Assembly: GCA_019916065.1 (NCBI GenBank)
Contig: CM034239.1
Location: 41,184,663 to 41,248,662, forward strand
DNA from: Vitellaria paradoxa
Lineage: Eukaryota; Streptophyta; Magnoliopsida; Ericales; Sapotaceae
DNA: 64,000 nucleotides
Reading direction: 5' to 3'
Of the stretch, positions 23,633 to 37,245 are shown piece by piece (the first letter of the stretch is position 1; every line of letters begins with the position of its first letter). The translations under genes and the position numbers were made by a program. A model generated the notes under the pieces. It was given only the letters and a program-made list of their open reading frames with translations, did not search any database and was not told the origin of the DNA.

Positions 23633-23780
23633 GGGTGAGTTTGGAGTAAGATAAAGTAAGATAAATTGAGATAAATTGAGAGTTCGTAATGCGTGCAGTG
23701 AAAGAAAAAAGTTGATGTGATATAAAATTAATAGAGATTTATAGAAATTTTTGAAATTTTATTGCAAACCAAACTCACCC
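23633..23780. mobile_element. MITE, 148 bp
   Basis: Perfect 12-bp terminal inverted repeats GGGTGAGTTTGG / CCAAACTCACCC. A TAT triplet flanks both sides. Copy 1 has the uninterrupted site near 2965. The ends and the three-base duplication suggest a PIF/Harbinger (Tourist-like) MITE. Confidence 0.8.
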
Positions 23781-24001
23781 TATATATAATATGTACATAC
23801 TTCTTTTGTTAAAATACATAATTCTCAAAATAATATATAAAAAGTTGAATGTAATGGGACAACAAAGGCTCCTAACCTGATGATTTGGCTCTTACTAAGT
23901 ATAGTCCTGTCAAAACTTGCAGCAGAGGAGATATGAACACCCCACACTACTGTGTTCACAAATAAAAACAAAATCATGTAATATAATGTGACTAACATGA
24001 A

Positions 24002-24363
24002 GGCTACGTTTGACATAAAAAAAAACACTGAAAATCTCTATAAATTTCTAACAACTCTTTTATCTTTAATTTTTCCGTCATCACTAATTTCAAAAAATTC
24101 CAATATTTCGCTAAAAAAATAAAAAATTTAGAATTAGATTATCTAAATATATAAACTTTTTATACAATCATATATTTCTTGTTGAGAGCTTTCAAACGAG
24201 TATCATTGTCGCTATTTTTTGTGATTTTTTTTGAATCCCTGGGAACGGATTTGGCAAACCGTTCCCACGGTTTGTGACTTTTCAAAAAAAAGTAACGCTA
24301 AAATCAACCCCAAACCACATTTTATCTGAATTTATCTTATTTTTTCTTACGCCAAATAGGGCC
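24002..24363. mobile_element. TIR element / MITE, 362 bp
   Basis: It begins ggctacgtttgacataa and ends ttacgccaaatagggcc, imperfect inverted repeats, with GAA on both sides. Copies 1 and 3 read straight through this place (acatgaaatatt). It contains a small hairpin around 24241-24275 (gggaacggatttgg / ccgttcccacgg). Non-coding. Confidence 0.75.
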
Positions 24364-25943
24364 GAAATATTATGGATTTTGTGTAATGATATTATTGGCA
24401 CTTAAGTAAGATATTTAAAATTATTATGTTTATGATATAATATTCTAGGTAAAATAAATCTTTTGATATTTAGTAAAATAATTTTATGATAAGTCAAACA
24501 AATTCGGCTGAAAACAAAATATAAAAAAGTTTAACAAAAATCAATTTAATACTTCTACATGTTTGAAAATTTTAAAAAAATAATTCTTAAATATTTTAAC
24601 AAAGAAACTGTTCAGAATAAATAACAATAATTTTAAAATTTATTAAAACAACAAGTTAAATAAGTGTAAAATAAATATCAATACTCTTTTAAAAATATAG
24701 TAAAATTATTGTTAATAAATTATACATATATATGAAAACAATAATTATGAACTTATCTATTTTATATATTAAATATATAATACTAGTAATTGATTTTTAG
24801 GATAATTTCATATTATTCCGAACTCATGTTACTTTAACATTTATTTCAACAATTTATTCAACCACACTCACTGTTGATTTGAGAAAACTAAATAAAAATA
24901 AAACAAAATACTATTAATATTTTAACAAGATACCAAAATCATTGTAAAAAAATAAATAAATACAAAAACTATGATTGTAAAAATTTAAAATATTTATGGT
25001 ATGTAAGGAAATTAAAATATTTAAATATATAATAAAATGTGTAAGATTAAACCATCCTCTGGAACATAATAAGGGAAAATAAAGTTCTAACTTATTTCTT
25101 ATATTTTTTTTGATACTTAAATAATTGAATTTAGTCATGGAAACAATTCAAATTTTGAATTTGTAAGTTAAGGTAATAATTCAAAATTTCAACTAATCAA
25201 TTATGACATATTATTTTTCATGGAATATCTAATTCGAAATTAATTCTGTAAAATTAAGTTTAAAGAAATAATTCAAATTTTTAACAAGTGAAATTATGAC
25301 ACGTCGTTGTAAATATAATATCTAATTAAAAATTATAAAAAAAAATAAATTAAGAGTTTCAAATACAGTGATCAAATAGCGTAAGATTAAATTGAGTTTT
25401 AGGTTTTATTTACTTTATTACCATCTCTAATAAAAAAATATTTTTGTTGGTCGATCATTATAAGCCTGTTTGGCATATTAACTTTTAACAAATTTTAAGT
25501 TTTGCTTTGTTTTTTATTTTTATTTTTATTTCTATTATTTTTTTATATTTAATAAAAATCGATATTTTATGAAATGTATAAAAAATTATCACATATATAT
25601 ACAATGGTTAAAAAATTAAAAATTTACTCTAACTTTTAATAAAATATGAAAAAAATTACGTTTGTAACTTTTAGTATAAAATATAAAAAATACAAAAATT
25701 AACGTGCCAGATGAGCCGTGTATATTTAAAAAATTAATCCCTTGCCGATTGATTTTATTTTGAAATCAACAAATTGCCATCATTTCGAGACAATTCATTC
25801 TACCACCCAAGGAGGTCACGTGAAACGGGGTGTTTAGACGGCAAGAAAATAAATATATGTATAATTGATGTAAAAATAATAACTGACGATATTTGATTAA
25901 AAAAATTTAATTATTTTTTTAACTTCACTATAGTTTAATAAAT

Positions 25944-26420
25944 TAAAAGTGTATTTTGTGTACCAAAGTTTGATGAAAATTTCAAAAAATTTTTGAAAAT
26001 TTCTATAAAATTTTACATATTCCCGCCTTCTTAAAATTCAAAAAACGTTTAATATTTTTTAAAAAAAGTTGATAACTAGAATTCGGTTAATCAAATAACA
26101 AAAATTTTTTCTTCATTCTCACCATAGACTCCCAAGTTACCAAATGACATCCGCTTTGATTATTTTTTTAGCGTTTTTAAAACCGTTCCAACTGATTATA
26201 GAAATCGTTCCGACAGAATCACGCGGCTAATTTTCGTTCAAACGGTTTCTACAAAAAATGCGTCCAAACGAAAATTTAATTCGTCGGAACAAAATTTTAC
26301 TATTCATCTTTAAAAAATATAATTTGAGCGGTGTGTATCAAATATAAAAAATTTTCTCAAATTATATATATATATATATATTTTTTTTTACTTTTTGATG
26401 CGCGAGATGGAGTCTAAACA
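25944..26420. repeat. Copy-2-specific inserted segment
   Basis: Copy 1 joins sequence equivalent to 25940 directly to 26425 (near 6460-6485). The inserted DNA is non-coding and contains a TA microsatellite (about 26363-26382). Clear terminal repeats were not resolved, so the element type is unknown. Confidence 0.5.
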
Positions 26421-27412
26421 TCCTCTTACCAAAATGAAACAGCTCAGCTCTCACCATTCCGCCGTGTAAAGACATCTCTTCTCATGAAAATGACCTGTTC
26501 ATATCATGTGTCAATTCACGTGCGGTACCAGTCATTCAGGGACGAACTGGTAATTCTATCCTTAAGTAGAGGGGCTGCACTAAAAAAATATTATTTTCAA
26601 AATTATAACTTAGAAATTTTAAATTAATTAATATAGAAATTAAAATTACTTGATAGAGGTTTAAATCTATAATTATTTTTGAAATTGATATAAAAGATTG
26701 ATTGAGCTTGAAATTGAAATATGTGAAGTTTCAAAATAGTAACACTCTATTTAGAATGATAAATTTGATGTGATTTAATTTCATTTGTTAAAAATTCTCA
26801 CTAATTCTTAGATTTATAGTCAGCATAAGATTTTATAAATTGAATTTAATTTCATTTTATACTTAAATTTTGTAATTGTTATACCATTTGAAATTCAACC
26901 CAAAAATATAATAGGATTTGAAGAGAATTTATTTATTGTTTGTTAAACATATAAGTAAGTAAATAAATTTATCTTATATATCATGTTTATCTTATTTTCT
27001 TTTTTCCATTAGTATTTAATTAATTTTTTCCTTATGAGTTAAAATTAGTTTGAGAAAAATAATTTTCATAAAAATAGATAAATAATAGTATATTTTTATT
27101 AATTTTTTACGTAAGGAAGAACTATTTAAAAAAAAAAAAAAACTTAAAACATAATTTATAGACATAAATTTACATCTATTTTTCTTAATATTGTCTTTTG
27201 TACAATAACATATTGGTTTTCAGATATATAAATTTAGTTAAATTTAACACATTTTATTAGGATATTAGTTTTTTAAAATATAAATTTCAATAAATTTTAC
27301 ATATTTTATTAAATTTATACTCCAGCGTTTAGAATTTGTTGAATTGATTTTTGAGCACTAATGACGCGTTTCGTTGCCCCCCAATGAGGTGTTAGAAAAA
27401 AACAAAATAAGT

Positions 27413-28686
27413 TGGGATGTCAACAAGACAGATATACGAGCGTACCGACCCGATCGACCTTGATAAAAACTCGTTAAGAAATACTTTAATAGGATTGTGA
27501 TGGGTTTGGAATTGAAAATTAATACTTGTGCAGGTCTGCGACGGGTTTAGAATTTATTTGTAAGGTACCTAATACATGTTTATACTTATAGGCTGTGTTT
27601 GTTTGAGGGATTGGATGATGGGGGATAAGTAATTCTGTGGAATCCACAGATAGGATTGGATAAAAGATAGGATTAATTTTTTATATAAGATTATTTTTTT
27701 GGTGTTTAGTTGGTGGGATATAAAGTGAGATAAAAGATGTGATTTGATATGCAATGTGATAGGAAATAATTTTGGACCTTTGGATCTTGGAGGGAAACAA
27801 ATCCGGAAATGGAATATTAATAATACCACATACCCTACCGGATTACTTATCCGGCAAATCCCCTCACTATATATTCAATCCGTGGGACCCACAGATTAAA
27901 CAAAAATCAAAACAAACACTTCACTTGGTGAGTCCCACGGATTATTCCTCCAATCCCCCGTTTCTCATCCGGCAAACAAACATAGTCATAAAGTATCCGA
28001 TATCCGATACTTGTATAGTACTCGTTAAGTACTTGTCTAATAAAATAAAAAATATATATATATATATATATATTTATAATTTTATTCTTAAAATAAAAAT
28101 TTTGAAATTCTTAATCTAAGGACATTTATAGAATTTCGCTTATTTTTGCCATAACATATAATGTGATATATTAGTAGCTGCAGTATATAATATATATTTT
28201 TGCCGTAGTATATAACATATATTTACATTTACATGTCAAAGATTGTTCCATATTGGGTTTGAAAATTTTTTGTAAACAATGATTTCTATTGTAATGTTCT
28301 GGGATATATCTCTATATATTTTATATATTTATTTCTACTATTTATAGTATATTTCTTTTACGTTTCAAAAAAAAAAAAAGAAATTCAAAGGTTCTTTAAC
28401 CAATGAATTTATTCAATTTAATAAATTTAATATTTTTATTACTTATTAATTTTTTTATTTTTATCTAAAATCGGATATTTAATGCGTAGTCAATATGTAA
28501 TTTCACCAATTAAACATAAATTGATTTCGTGGGTTTAAAATGAATTTTATGAGTTTGAGATGCGACGAGTATGAGATTTAAATTAAAAAATAAATAAATT
28601 TAAAATGATAATAATAAGTAAAAAAATAAATGAGTTTGATAATAAAATTAGTTAGTAAAGTGGGCATCTAACCTATTTGCATCCCT
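27413..28686. mobile_element. hAT-like non-autonomous element containing a nested MITE
   Basis: An insertion relative to copy 1 (uninterrupted near 7440). The ends are tgggatgtcaac and gcatccctg, resembling the short TIRs of plant hAT elements. The flanks share only a partial 8-bp duplication (aaataagt / aaatcgag). It contains the 397-bp MITE at 27591-27987 and a TA microsatellite (about 28050-28071). No transposase. Confidence 0.6.
27591..27987. mobile_element. MITE nested in the hAT-like element, 397 bp
   Basis: Inverted ends ggctgtgtttgtttgaggg and ccggcaaacaaacatagtc, flanked by ATA on both sides (27588-27590 and 27988-27990). Internal matching segments (ggattgga, ccggat) are also in inverted arrangement. 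It fits a PIF/Harbinger-type MITE. Confidence 0.75.
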
Positions 28687-29657
28687 GAAATCGAGGAATA
28701 GAATACATTCAGCTAGGAGCTGCATTGACCTGATCAACTGATAGAGATAGTCAGCGGTCAGTCTTCGGTTTGAAAGTTGAAAAGTCTTTCCTTGACTTTT
28801 AAAAAAAGAAAAGATACAAAAGCTATGGCCAGCTTTAATTCTGAAGTCAGTGTCAAAGGACCAAGTTGCCGAAGCACACTAAAACTTTAGTAAGCATACA
28901 GTTAAGAGGAACCCATAAGTTAGTGGGCCTGAAATTCAGAGGACTTTAGGTTTGATTCTTTCCCAAACTAACTCAAAACGCTAAAATTTTTGGATTAAAA
29001 TGGTAGTAAGTATAAATTTTTGGATTAAAATATTTTATTTTATAATTTGACTTCGTAAAATTTAAATACTTTTCTATATAATTTAAAATTTTTATTATCA
29101 AATCAATTTTATTATTAATATTTAATTTAATTTAATTTAATTTATCACTTTTATAAAAGTGACTTTTTGGTCGTTAAAACTTTTGTTGACCAAGCATAAT
29201 TTGGTTGCTAGTTAGTTAGTAAAGGATAGTCGGAGAAGGTATTAACAATTAAGAGTTTATTCGGCCAATAAAAATATGATATTTACCAATGAAACTTTAG
29301 CCGCTAAAGGGTAAATTTTTTGTGTTATTAAAGGTAATTTTTCAAAATTCAAAACACAATAATTATTTTTTTCAAAATTTAAAATTCAAATTTTAAAATT
29401 TAATGTGACCTGTCTTACTTGTTGATGTGCTAGTGGGGGCCACTTAAAAAATTAGTTTTTTATACATAGGGACAAGTTTTATTATTTCTTGAATATTGTG
29501 AATAAAATAAGTTATTAGAAATGAAATAGGGAAGCGGTATAGAGATAAGAACCTTGCTATGTGGCGTTTTTTTACTAATAATCTTTATAATTATAGCTAG
29601 GAATTAGGTTGAATAAATTACTAACAATGCTTTCAGCATAATTTTCATATTTTTTTC

Positions 29658-29797
29658 TTAAATACAGCTTGAAACTTTCCTTTTTTTATGGCTACAATAA
29701 TCGTCTCCCTGACTCTCCAACTTCATCTTAAATATAGTTTGAAACTTTTCTCTTTTATGGCTACAATAATCGTCTCCTTGGCTCTCCAACTTCAACT
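29658..29797 (+). repeat. 70-bp tandem duplication in copy 2
   Basis: Units 29658-29727 and 29728-29797 both carry gctacaataatcgtctcc and ctctccaacttca. Copy 1 has a single unit (about 8412-8481), so the duplication is specific to copy 2. Confidence 0.85.
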
Positions 29798-30339
29798 AAT
29801 TACAGAAAATACCATTCTGCTGCCAAGTGCATGGCCATGTCATTTTCAAAGTTAAATTTAGGCGTTGACAATGTCCCCTCATTTATCCTGACTAAGACTT
29901 TGTTTGGATAAATAAACTTCACTTGTTTCAAATAGTGTCACTCTTCTTCAAGCATATAAACTTTTAATCTCGATATATATATATATATATATATATTATT
30001 TCAAGCTAAATTCCATAATCCTATTACTTTTGTAACATCACCAATAAGAAATCTAGAGCTTCTTCTTCAAACCTAATGCAACGCTCAGATGTTGCGATTA
30101 GAACTGCAAAGTTGATGCGCGCGATCAATTTTAACTTCATCTTTTTGATGCCCCTTAGGATGGCTTTGGATAGAACTTTAAATGAATCAAGCTATTTATA
30201 AGTTTATAACGAGACTTGGTTTGAATTATTTAAGAACTCGACTTGTGCATAAAATTAAGTTGATTAATCAACAAATAAATTCTCAGCTTGGGTTTATTCA
30301 ATAATTTATAATATTTAATATTTATATAATTTTATGATT

Positions 30340-30881
30340 TTAAATACGTGCAGATAAGCTAGAAGACTTGGATAGAGGCCCCTGTAGGCAAGATGCGGGG
30401 AGCCCAAGGCTGCAAGTAGGCAATTTTAAGTTGGATCGGTTTTTCCTATTCTCAACAAGATTGCAATAGGTATAGGTTTTTCTATAAATATGCATTTGTA
30501 AACAAAGAATTTTGATAGAGCATATTTTATAGAGTCTAAGAGAGAATTATTTGGAAAGCTTGAGTGTTTTCTTTATCCTTCTACTCATCATTACAAACTT
30601 AGATGATTGTAAGGTGCACTTTTTGAGGAGTCAAAAAATTTATTTCTATTTGGTCTAATTATGTCGAGAATTCAAGCAAGTGTTTGAAAGAAGCCGTGCG
30701 AGAAGTTGTAGAGATTTTGAGCGGGTACTTGTAATCTAATTATATAGTAGAAGTTTGAGTAGTCTCCGAAATCAGATTTAGATTTTTACGTTTGCTAGTT
30801 AGTAAAAAATTTCGTCGTTACCAATCTTCTGTTCATTATTTTTGTGATTGGTTAATTGATTTGAGTAATTCAAAATTTTCA
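30340..30881 (+). mobile_element. Copia-like LTR remnant between copies 2 and 3
   Basis: This stretch has a TATA-like tctataaata (about 30480), a run ending in ctgttcattatttttgtgattgg and a CA end at 30881, as in many plant Copia LTRs. The 5' end is unclear, and 30168-30340 could not be assigned. It sits exactly at the boundary where copy 3 homology begins, truncating copy 3 and leaving no RLK there. Confidence 0.5.
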
Positions 30882-31000
30882 TAAAAATATCTTATCTTCT
30901 TCGTGCAATTTTAAATTGACTAAGATTTTAATATATTTACTTAATTAACAGTATCTTAATCATATAACCCTCATTGACAATGTTATAAGATAGAGACAAG

Positions 31001-31452
31001 TAGGAATTGAAACGAATCAAGTTATTCACGAACTATTTGAGCTCAGTTCGAACTTGATTCGTGATTAAAACAAACTCGAATTGAGCTTGATTTTTGACTC
31101 GTTTAGATTCGAGTTTGAGCTTGAATTCGAGCTTAGAAAAACTTGACTCCAAAACTTGTGAGTAGTCTCGATAAAATAATATATATATTTTTAATAATAT
31201 TTTTATATTTTTATTAATATTTCTATTATATAATTTTATAATATTTTATTTATTATATTTTAAACTAAAACGATGTCGTTTTGGTTTAATCGAGTTATTC
31301 GCAAGTCAAGCTCGAGTCTAAATACTTCTTTATTGAACCAAGCTTGAGTTTATATAAAAATTTGAATCGAGCTTAAGCTTGATTTAAAAAGCTTGAGCCG
31401 AGCTAGAACAAACATGTTAAAACTTAACTCAATTTGACTCGTTTTCACCCCT
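31001..31452. mobile_element. hAT-like MITE, 452 bp
   Basis: Ends taggaattgaaacgaatcaa and ttgactcgttttcaccccta are imperfect inverted repeats of the taggggtgaaaacgagtc type often seen in plant hAT elements. The flanks gagacaag and gagactat are a diverged 8-bp duplication. Copies 1 and 2 lack it. The interior is rich in gagctt/aagctc motifs. Confidence 0.75.
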
Positions 31453-32989
31453 AGAGACTATAATAAATAATTATAATCTAATACATCCATTAATAGAAAA
31501 GAAATTATAGCATTTTCTCTATTAAAAAATAAAAATTAATAGGAAATAATAGTGTTGTTTTACAGTAGTGTCATGCCTCTGATTTTTTTGTAAATTGTGG
31601 TGCAGGTAAAATATATGTAAATTAATCAAATCCAGTCCCTGATGATCAAAGTAGAATCACAAGATAAATAAAGCAAAACTATATATAACCTATACAACTT
31701 CATCGAAAATGGTATATAATAGTACAAACTCCTTTCGTCAAAAGAAATAACTCTTAAAAATAATAAATAATGGTTGAATAGAATGGAACAGCTGGGCCTC
31801 TCGACTTGGCCGTATGGCCTCCCTATCAAGCGTGGTCATATCAAAACCTACGATAGAGGAGTCTATGGAAATATGAGCACCCACACAGATGTGTCCACAA
31901 TTAACAACAAAATCATGTTCTATCATACTACTAACATGAAATATTTTGGATTTTATGTAATGATATTGTTGGCACATATGTAAGATATTCAATATTATCA
32001 TGTTAATGGTATAATATTCTAGGTAAACTAAATCTTTCGATATTTAGTAAAATAATTTTATGATAAGTCAAACAAAATGTAATGAGAAGAAAATATAAAA
32101 AATTTAAGAAAAATCAATTCAATACTTCTACATGTTTGAAAATTTTAAGGAAATAATTCGTCAATATTTTGCCAAACAAACTGTTGAAAATAAATAACGA
32201 AGATTTTAAAATTTATTAAAAAAGCAAGTCAAATAAGTATAAAAAAATATCAATAATTTTTCAAAAATATAATAAAATTATTGGTAATAAATTACATATA
32301 TACGAAAACAATAATTATGAACTTATCTATTTTATATATTAAATATATAATACTACCAATTGATTTTTAGGATAATTTCATATTATTCCGAACTCATGTC
32401 ACATCAACATTTATTCAACAATTTATTCAACCACACTCACATGTTGATTTGAGAAATTTAAAAAAAAAATACTATTAATATTTTAACAAGTTAGCAAAAT
32501 CATTGTAAAAAAAATAAATACAAAAACTATGATTGTAAAAATTTAAAATATTTATGGTATATTAGGGAATTAAATATTAATTTAAATATATAATAAAATA
32601 TATTTCCATCCTCTGCAACATAATAAAGAAAAATAAAGTTTTAATTCATTTCTTGTATATTTTGATACGTAAATAATTAAATTTAGTCATGGAAGCAATT
32701 CAAATTTTGAGTTTGTAAGTTAAGGTGTTAATTCGAAATTTCAACTAATCAAATTATGGCACATTATTTTCAATAGAATATCTAATTAAAAATTATGAAA
32801 AGTTAAGTTAAAGAAACAGTTCCAATTTTTAACAAATGAAATTATGACACAGTGTTGTAAATATAATATTCAATTAAAATTATGAAAAAATAAATTGAGA
32901 GTTTCAAATACAATGATCACATCACGTAGGATTGGATTGAATTTCACGCTTTATTTACTTTATTGTCATTTCTAATAAGAAAATATTTT

Positions 32990-33245
32990 TTTTGTTCATG
33001 GGCGAAGGTGTATACAGATTAGGGTATGCTGTAATTTAGGTAAAATTTGTTTTGAAAAGGAATTTAAGTAAAATTTTGGCCTAAATATTTTTTAATACTA
33101 ATAGAATATAATATTTTAACTTAATTATCCATAGTTCAATTTAATACTAAGTTATAATCTGGTCTAATACTCAATTCATAACTAAGAATGATAAAAATTT
33201 TTAACTTAATTTAATATTCAGTCATAATTTAGTTTAATTCCAAAC
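32990..33245. repeat. Copy-3-specific inserted segment
   Basis: Copies 1 and 2 are uninterrupted at the equivalent place (about 4355 and 25440). Similar tatttttgtt stretches on both sides could be a target duplication. The segment repeats ttaatactaa / taatactcaa motifs. It is non-coding and its type is unknown. Confidence 0.5.
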
Positions 33246-33593
33246 TTATTTTTGTTGGTTGATTATTATAAGCTTGTTTGGTATACTAACTTTTAGTAAT
33301 TTTTAAGTTTTGATTTTTTTTCTGTTTTTTTTTTTTTTTTTTTTTTTTGTTGTGTTTGGTAAAAACTGACACGTAAAAAATTACCATATACATTAATGTT
33401 AAAAAACTAAAAGTTTAATCTAAAACTTTTAATAAAAATATGTAAAAAAGAAATTTACGTTTATATCTTCTAGTACAAAAATAAAAAAAAAAGTGCCAAA
33501 TGAGGCATGTATATTTAAAAAATTAATCCCTTGATTGATTAATTTTATTTTGAAATCAACGAACCACCACCCAAGGGAGTCAAATGAAACCTT

Positions 33594-33837
33594 GGGTGCA
33601 AAAGGCGATACTCTCGCCTCCAAGGCCCCCACCCCCACCCCCGCCCCTAAGGGAATAGTAGAGGAAGTAAATCACAATACACGGCGGCCTCCTAGACAGG
33701 AGGATCAGTGCCTGGTGTCCACAAAAAACCACCCCCACAAGAGGGTGAAACTCCCACACTGTGACTGTCAGGACTCGAACCTGCATCATTGAATGCAATC
33801 TGCTGCCTAAGTACCAACCGTGCTACGCCCGCGAGGC
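33594..33837 (-). mobile_element. tRNA-derived SINE, 244 bp
   Basis: Flanked by a perfect 17-bp target duplication, gagtcaaatgaaacctt (33577-33593 and 33838-33854). On the minus strand the 5' part has an A-box-like TAGCACGGTTGG and a B-box-like GGTTCGAGTCCTG, spaced as in a tRNA promoter. The body is GC-rich against its AT-rich surroundings. Copies 1 and 2 lack it. The 3' end has no long A-tail, ending cgccttttgcaccc. The family is not named here. Confidence 0.82.
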
Positions 33838-36800
33838 GAGTCAAATGAAACCTTAAGCGACGTTGGTAGAGTAGAAAGAGGGGATTTGACTCGGGGGCGC
33901 CAGATTGGCCTGTTCACGAATGAATGCAAGCATACAACTCAAGCTTGGTTGGTTTTCGATTTTAGCTTTTTCGTTAATTGTTTTTTTTAGTCTTTATGTG
34001 ATTTTTTTTTATCAAAATTTAATTTTTTTTAAAATATGTAGTTTTTAGGTGTGTTAATAACATTCATAAAAAAGAATAAAAAATTCATATCTATTTAGAT
34101 AAACGTTATCTGTTTAAACTAAAAAAATAACAAAATAATTAATTTTTTTATTTTTTTAATATTTATTCAAATGGGCATAAGTTTTTTTTTTTTTACAAAT
34201 ACGATTAACATACTTAAAAATACATCTTTTGATAAAAAAAAATTAAATTTTGTTTAAAAAAATCATATAAAACAAAAAAAAAATTAATAAAAAAAATTAA
34301 AAGTTGAAACGGAACCAAACACAGCCAACCCTCACCCGTCTCTGCCGTGTGAAGCCTACCTAGAGGCCTCTCCTCCCAGGAGGACGATCTGTTCATATCA
34401 TGTGTCAATTCACATGCGTTACCAGTCATTCAGGGACGAACTGGTAACTTTCTTCCCGAGGGGAGGGCTGCACTAAAAAATTATTTTCAAAACTATAGCA
34501 TACAAAATTACTTAAGAGATGTTTAAATCTATAAGTATTTTTTAAATTGATATTAAATATTGTTTGAACTTGAAATTAAAAAATATAGAGTTTCAAAACC
34601 AAAACACTTTGTTTGGAATGACGAATTGATGTATTTTGATTCATTTAGTAATAATTCTTACAAACTCTTATGTTTGAAATCAAACATAAGATTGTGAGTT
34701 GAATTTGACTTTGTTTTATTGCTTAAATTTTAAAATTTAACTTAAAATAATAAAATTTAACGAAAATTTATTCTGTTCTTAAATTATCTAAATATGTGCA
34801 CAAATTTACGTCCATATATCATATTTATTCTATTTTCTCTTTTTCACTAACATTTAATTAAATTTGTATTTTATGAGTTAAAATTAGTTTGAAAAAATAA
34901 TATTCATGAAAATGAATAAATAATAATATATTTTGACCAATTTTTATGTAAAGACGAAATATTTTTTAAAGAAACTTCAAATTAAATTAATAGAGAAATT
35001 TCTATCTATTTCTCCCAACATTGTCTTTTGTACAATAACATAATAGTTTTCCTAGATATAAATTTAGTTAATATTAACTAATTTTATTAGAATATTAGTT
35101 TTTAAAAATATAAATTTAATAAAATTTGTTAATTTTATTAAAGTTATACTCCAGCGTCTAGAGTTTGTTGAATTGATTTTCGAGCACTAACGGTGCGTTT
35201 TGTTACCCAAATAAATGAGGTCTTAGAAAAAAACAAACAAGGAGTAGAATATGTTGGCCAATCAGCTAGGAGCTGCATTGACTTGAGCGTCATTCTTCCT
35301 TGGTTTGATACTTAAGAAGTCTTTCCTTGACTTTTCTTCAGAGATAGGCTATAAAGACTACAGTAAAGCTATGCCACCGCATCCTTGTTCAACACTAATC
35401 ACCTTTCATATTTTGACAGTTAATTTTTAAATAATAGAATAATAGTTTATAACTGTGATGATTTTAGATAAAATATATTAATTATTATCCATGACCACTA
35501 CTATAAAAATATGTAAGCAATGACCGGTGCAAGACAAAAAAAAGATGAATGGTAGAATTTTTGTAAAGACTATGGCCAGCCTTTAATTCTAGTCAATGCA
35601 TCAAAAGACCAAGTTGCTCAAACACTTTGTTTGTTTGACGTGATTTAAAACGTTAAAAAATTTTAAAAATATCTAAAAATTTTAAAAATTATTTATTTTT
35701 TTATCTCACTATTCGAATTACAAATACTCTCTAAAATAAAACTTCAATAAGCATGCATTTTAAGAAGAATCATAAGTCAGTGGGTCAGATATATAGAAGA
35801 TTTTAGGGTTAATTCCTTCTCAAATTAATTCAGAACGTTAAAATCTTTTAATTAAAAGGGTAGTAAGCATAAATTTTTGGATTAAAATATTTTATTTTAT
35901 AATTTGACTTCCTAAAAATTACATGCCTTTTTATATAATTAGTTTCTTTTGCCAAATCAATTTTATTATTAATATTTAATTTACTTTATAAGTTAATATT
36001 TTTTGGGTAAGTAATCCATCACTTATCATTAATAATAAAGAAACTAAACGACAATTTAATTTGAAAATTAAATAGTTGTAAAAATTTATGTTATGAATTA
36101 TTAGTATAATTTGTATATTCTTTTATACAAGATTTATAATTTTAATAACCCAATTAATTTTACAATCAATAATGACACAAAAGATAAAAAGAAAAAAAAA
36201 ATTCTAGCCCAAATTGTACAAAGTAAATTACATTTTTGGTCTAATTATAGATAACTACACTCATTTTTTGAAATTTACATCCACACACCTTATTTAAAAT
36301 ATTTATCATAATAAATTATTTTGTTAATCTAATCATCAAAATTAGATGAAAAGTAATGTAATCACATGAAAAATCAGACAAGATATCTATTTTATCTCTT
36401 AAGATTATATAAAATAAATAAAATGCCACAAATACAAAGAATAATGTATGAAGCGAATAATTTGTAATATTTTTACTTTATTTTTTTATTTTCAAACATT
36501 GATTTTAATTTTGGAGAGCAAGTTAAACTATATTATGAGAAGTAGAATATTTTTTTTAATATTTAAATGATATTTTGAACCTTTTATATATTGTTTAAAA
36601 GGATAAAAGAGACATTTAATATGATCCATCCACGACAGATACATTATTTTTCATTTAATAATATTAGCTAGATCAACAAAAAAATTTAATTGAAACAAAT
36701 ATTTCAAAATAATTAGTGTAAGTATAAATGCCATTGAGAGTAGTAATTTGTAATTAACCAATGGTTTAGGAGAGATAAGCATAATTTATCCAAATGTAAA

Positions 36801-36987
36801 TGGAATGGCTTTTGAAATTTAATAATATAAAAATACTCCTACTCTAAATATCTTAAAATTTAAAGTCTATTATGAGTATCAAAACTTCAGATAAAGTTTA
36901 AGAAGTCAAATAATAATAACAATAACAATAACAAATAACAACAACAATAATAATAATAATATGTAAAATTACTTCTCGCAATTTTTA

Positions 36988-37130
36988 GGTATGTTTAGAA
37001 CTCTACAAAAATGTGATAAATTTCTATAAATATATCTCTATAAAATTTAAATTTTTTATTCTCTGTACGAATTACGAAATTATAATTCTTACAAATTTAT
37101 ACAATTTTTTTCTTTACTTCAAACACCCTC
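36988..37130. mobile_element. MITE in copy 3
   Basis: Ends ggtatgtttagaactc and acttcaaacaccctc are imperfect inverted repeats with T/A-rich flanks. The corresponding place in inverted copy 4 (near 60130-60140) is uninterrupted. Confidence 0.55.
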
Positions 37131-37245
37131 TAAACAAGTTGCACATGTCACCACCGTAGTAGGAGTCATACGTTTTGCCTTTTGCAGCTTCTAAATTTAT
37201 TTGTATATATAATTTTTTTTCTTTGCTTTGTTAGCCTTTTAGTAT

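Larger units (their letters stand above)
23086..30168 (+). repeat. Segmental duplication block, copy 2
   Basis: This block is colinear with copy 1, from the RLK 3' UTR through to the stretch near 30168 that matches 17590. It lacks the LINE and the palindrome of copy 1, giving empty sites near 25550 and 29990. It has its own insertions: a MITE (23633-23780), a second TIR element (24002-24363), an extra segment (about 25944-26420) and a hAT-like element (27413-28686). Confidence 0.85.
30882..37245 (+). repeat. Segmental duplication block, copy 3
   Basis: It is colinear with copies 1 and 2 from a point about 330 bases after the RLK stop (equivalent to about 23410) up to about 35990. From about 35990 to 37245 it no longer follows copies 1 and 2 but matches inverted copy 4 (62740 down to 60010). 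Copy-3-specific insertions are 31001-31452, about 32990-33245, 33594-33837 and about 36988-37130. No RLK coding sequence lies at its left end. Confidence 0.82.
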
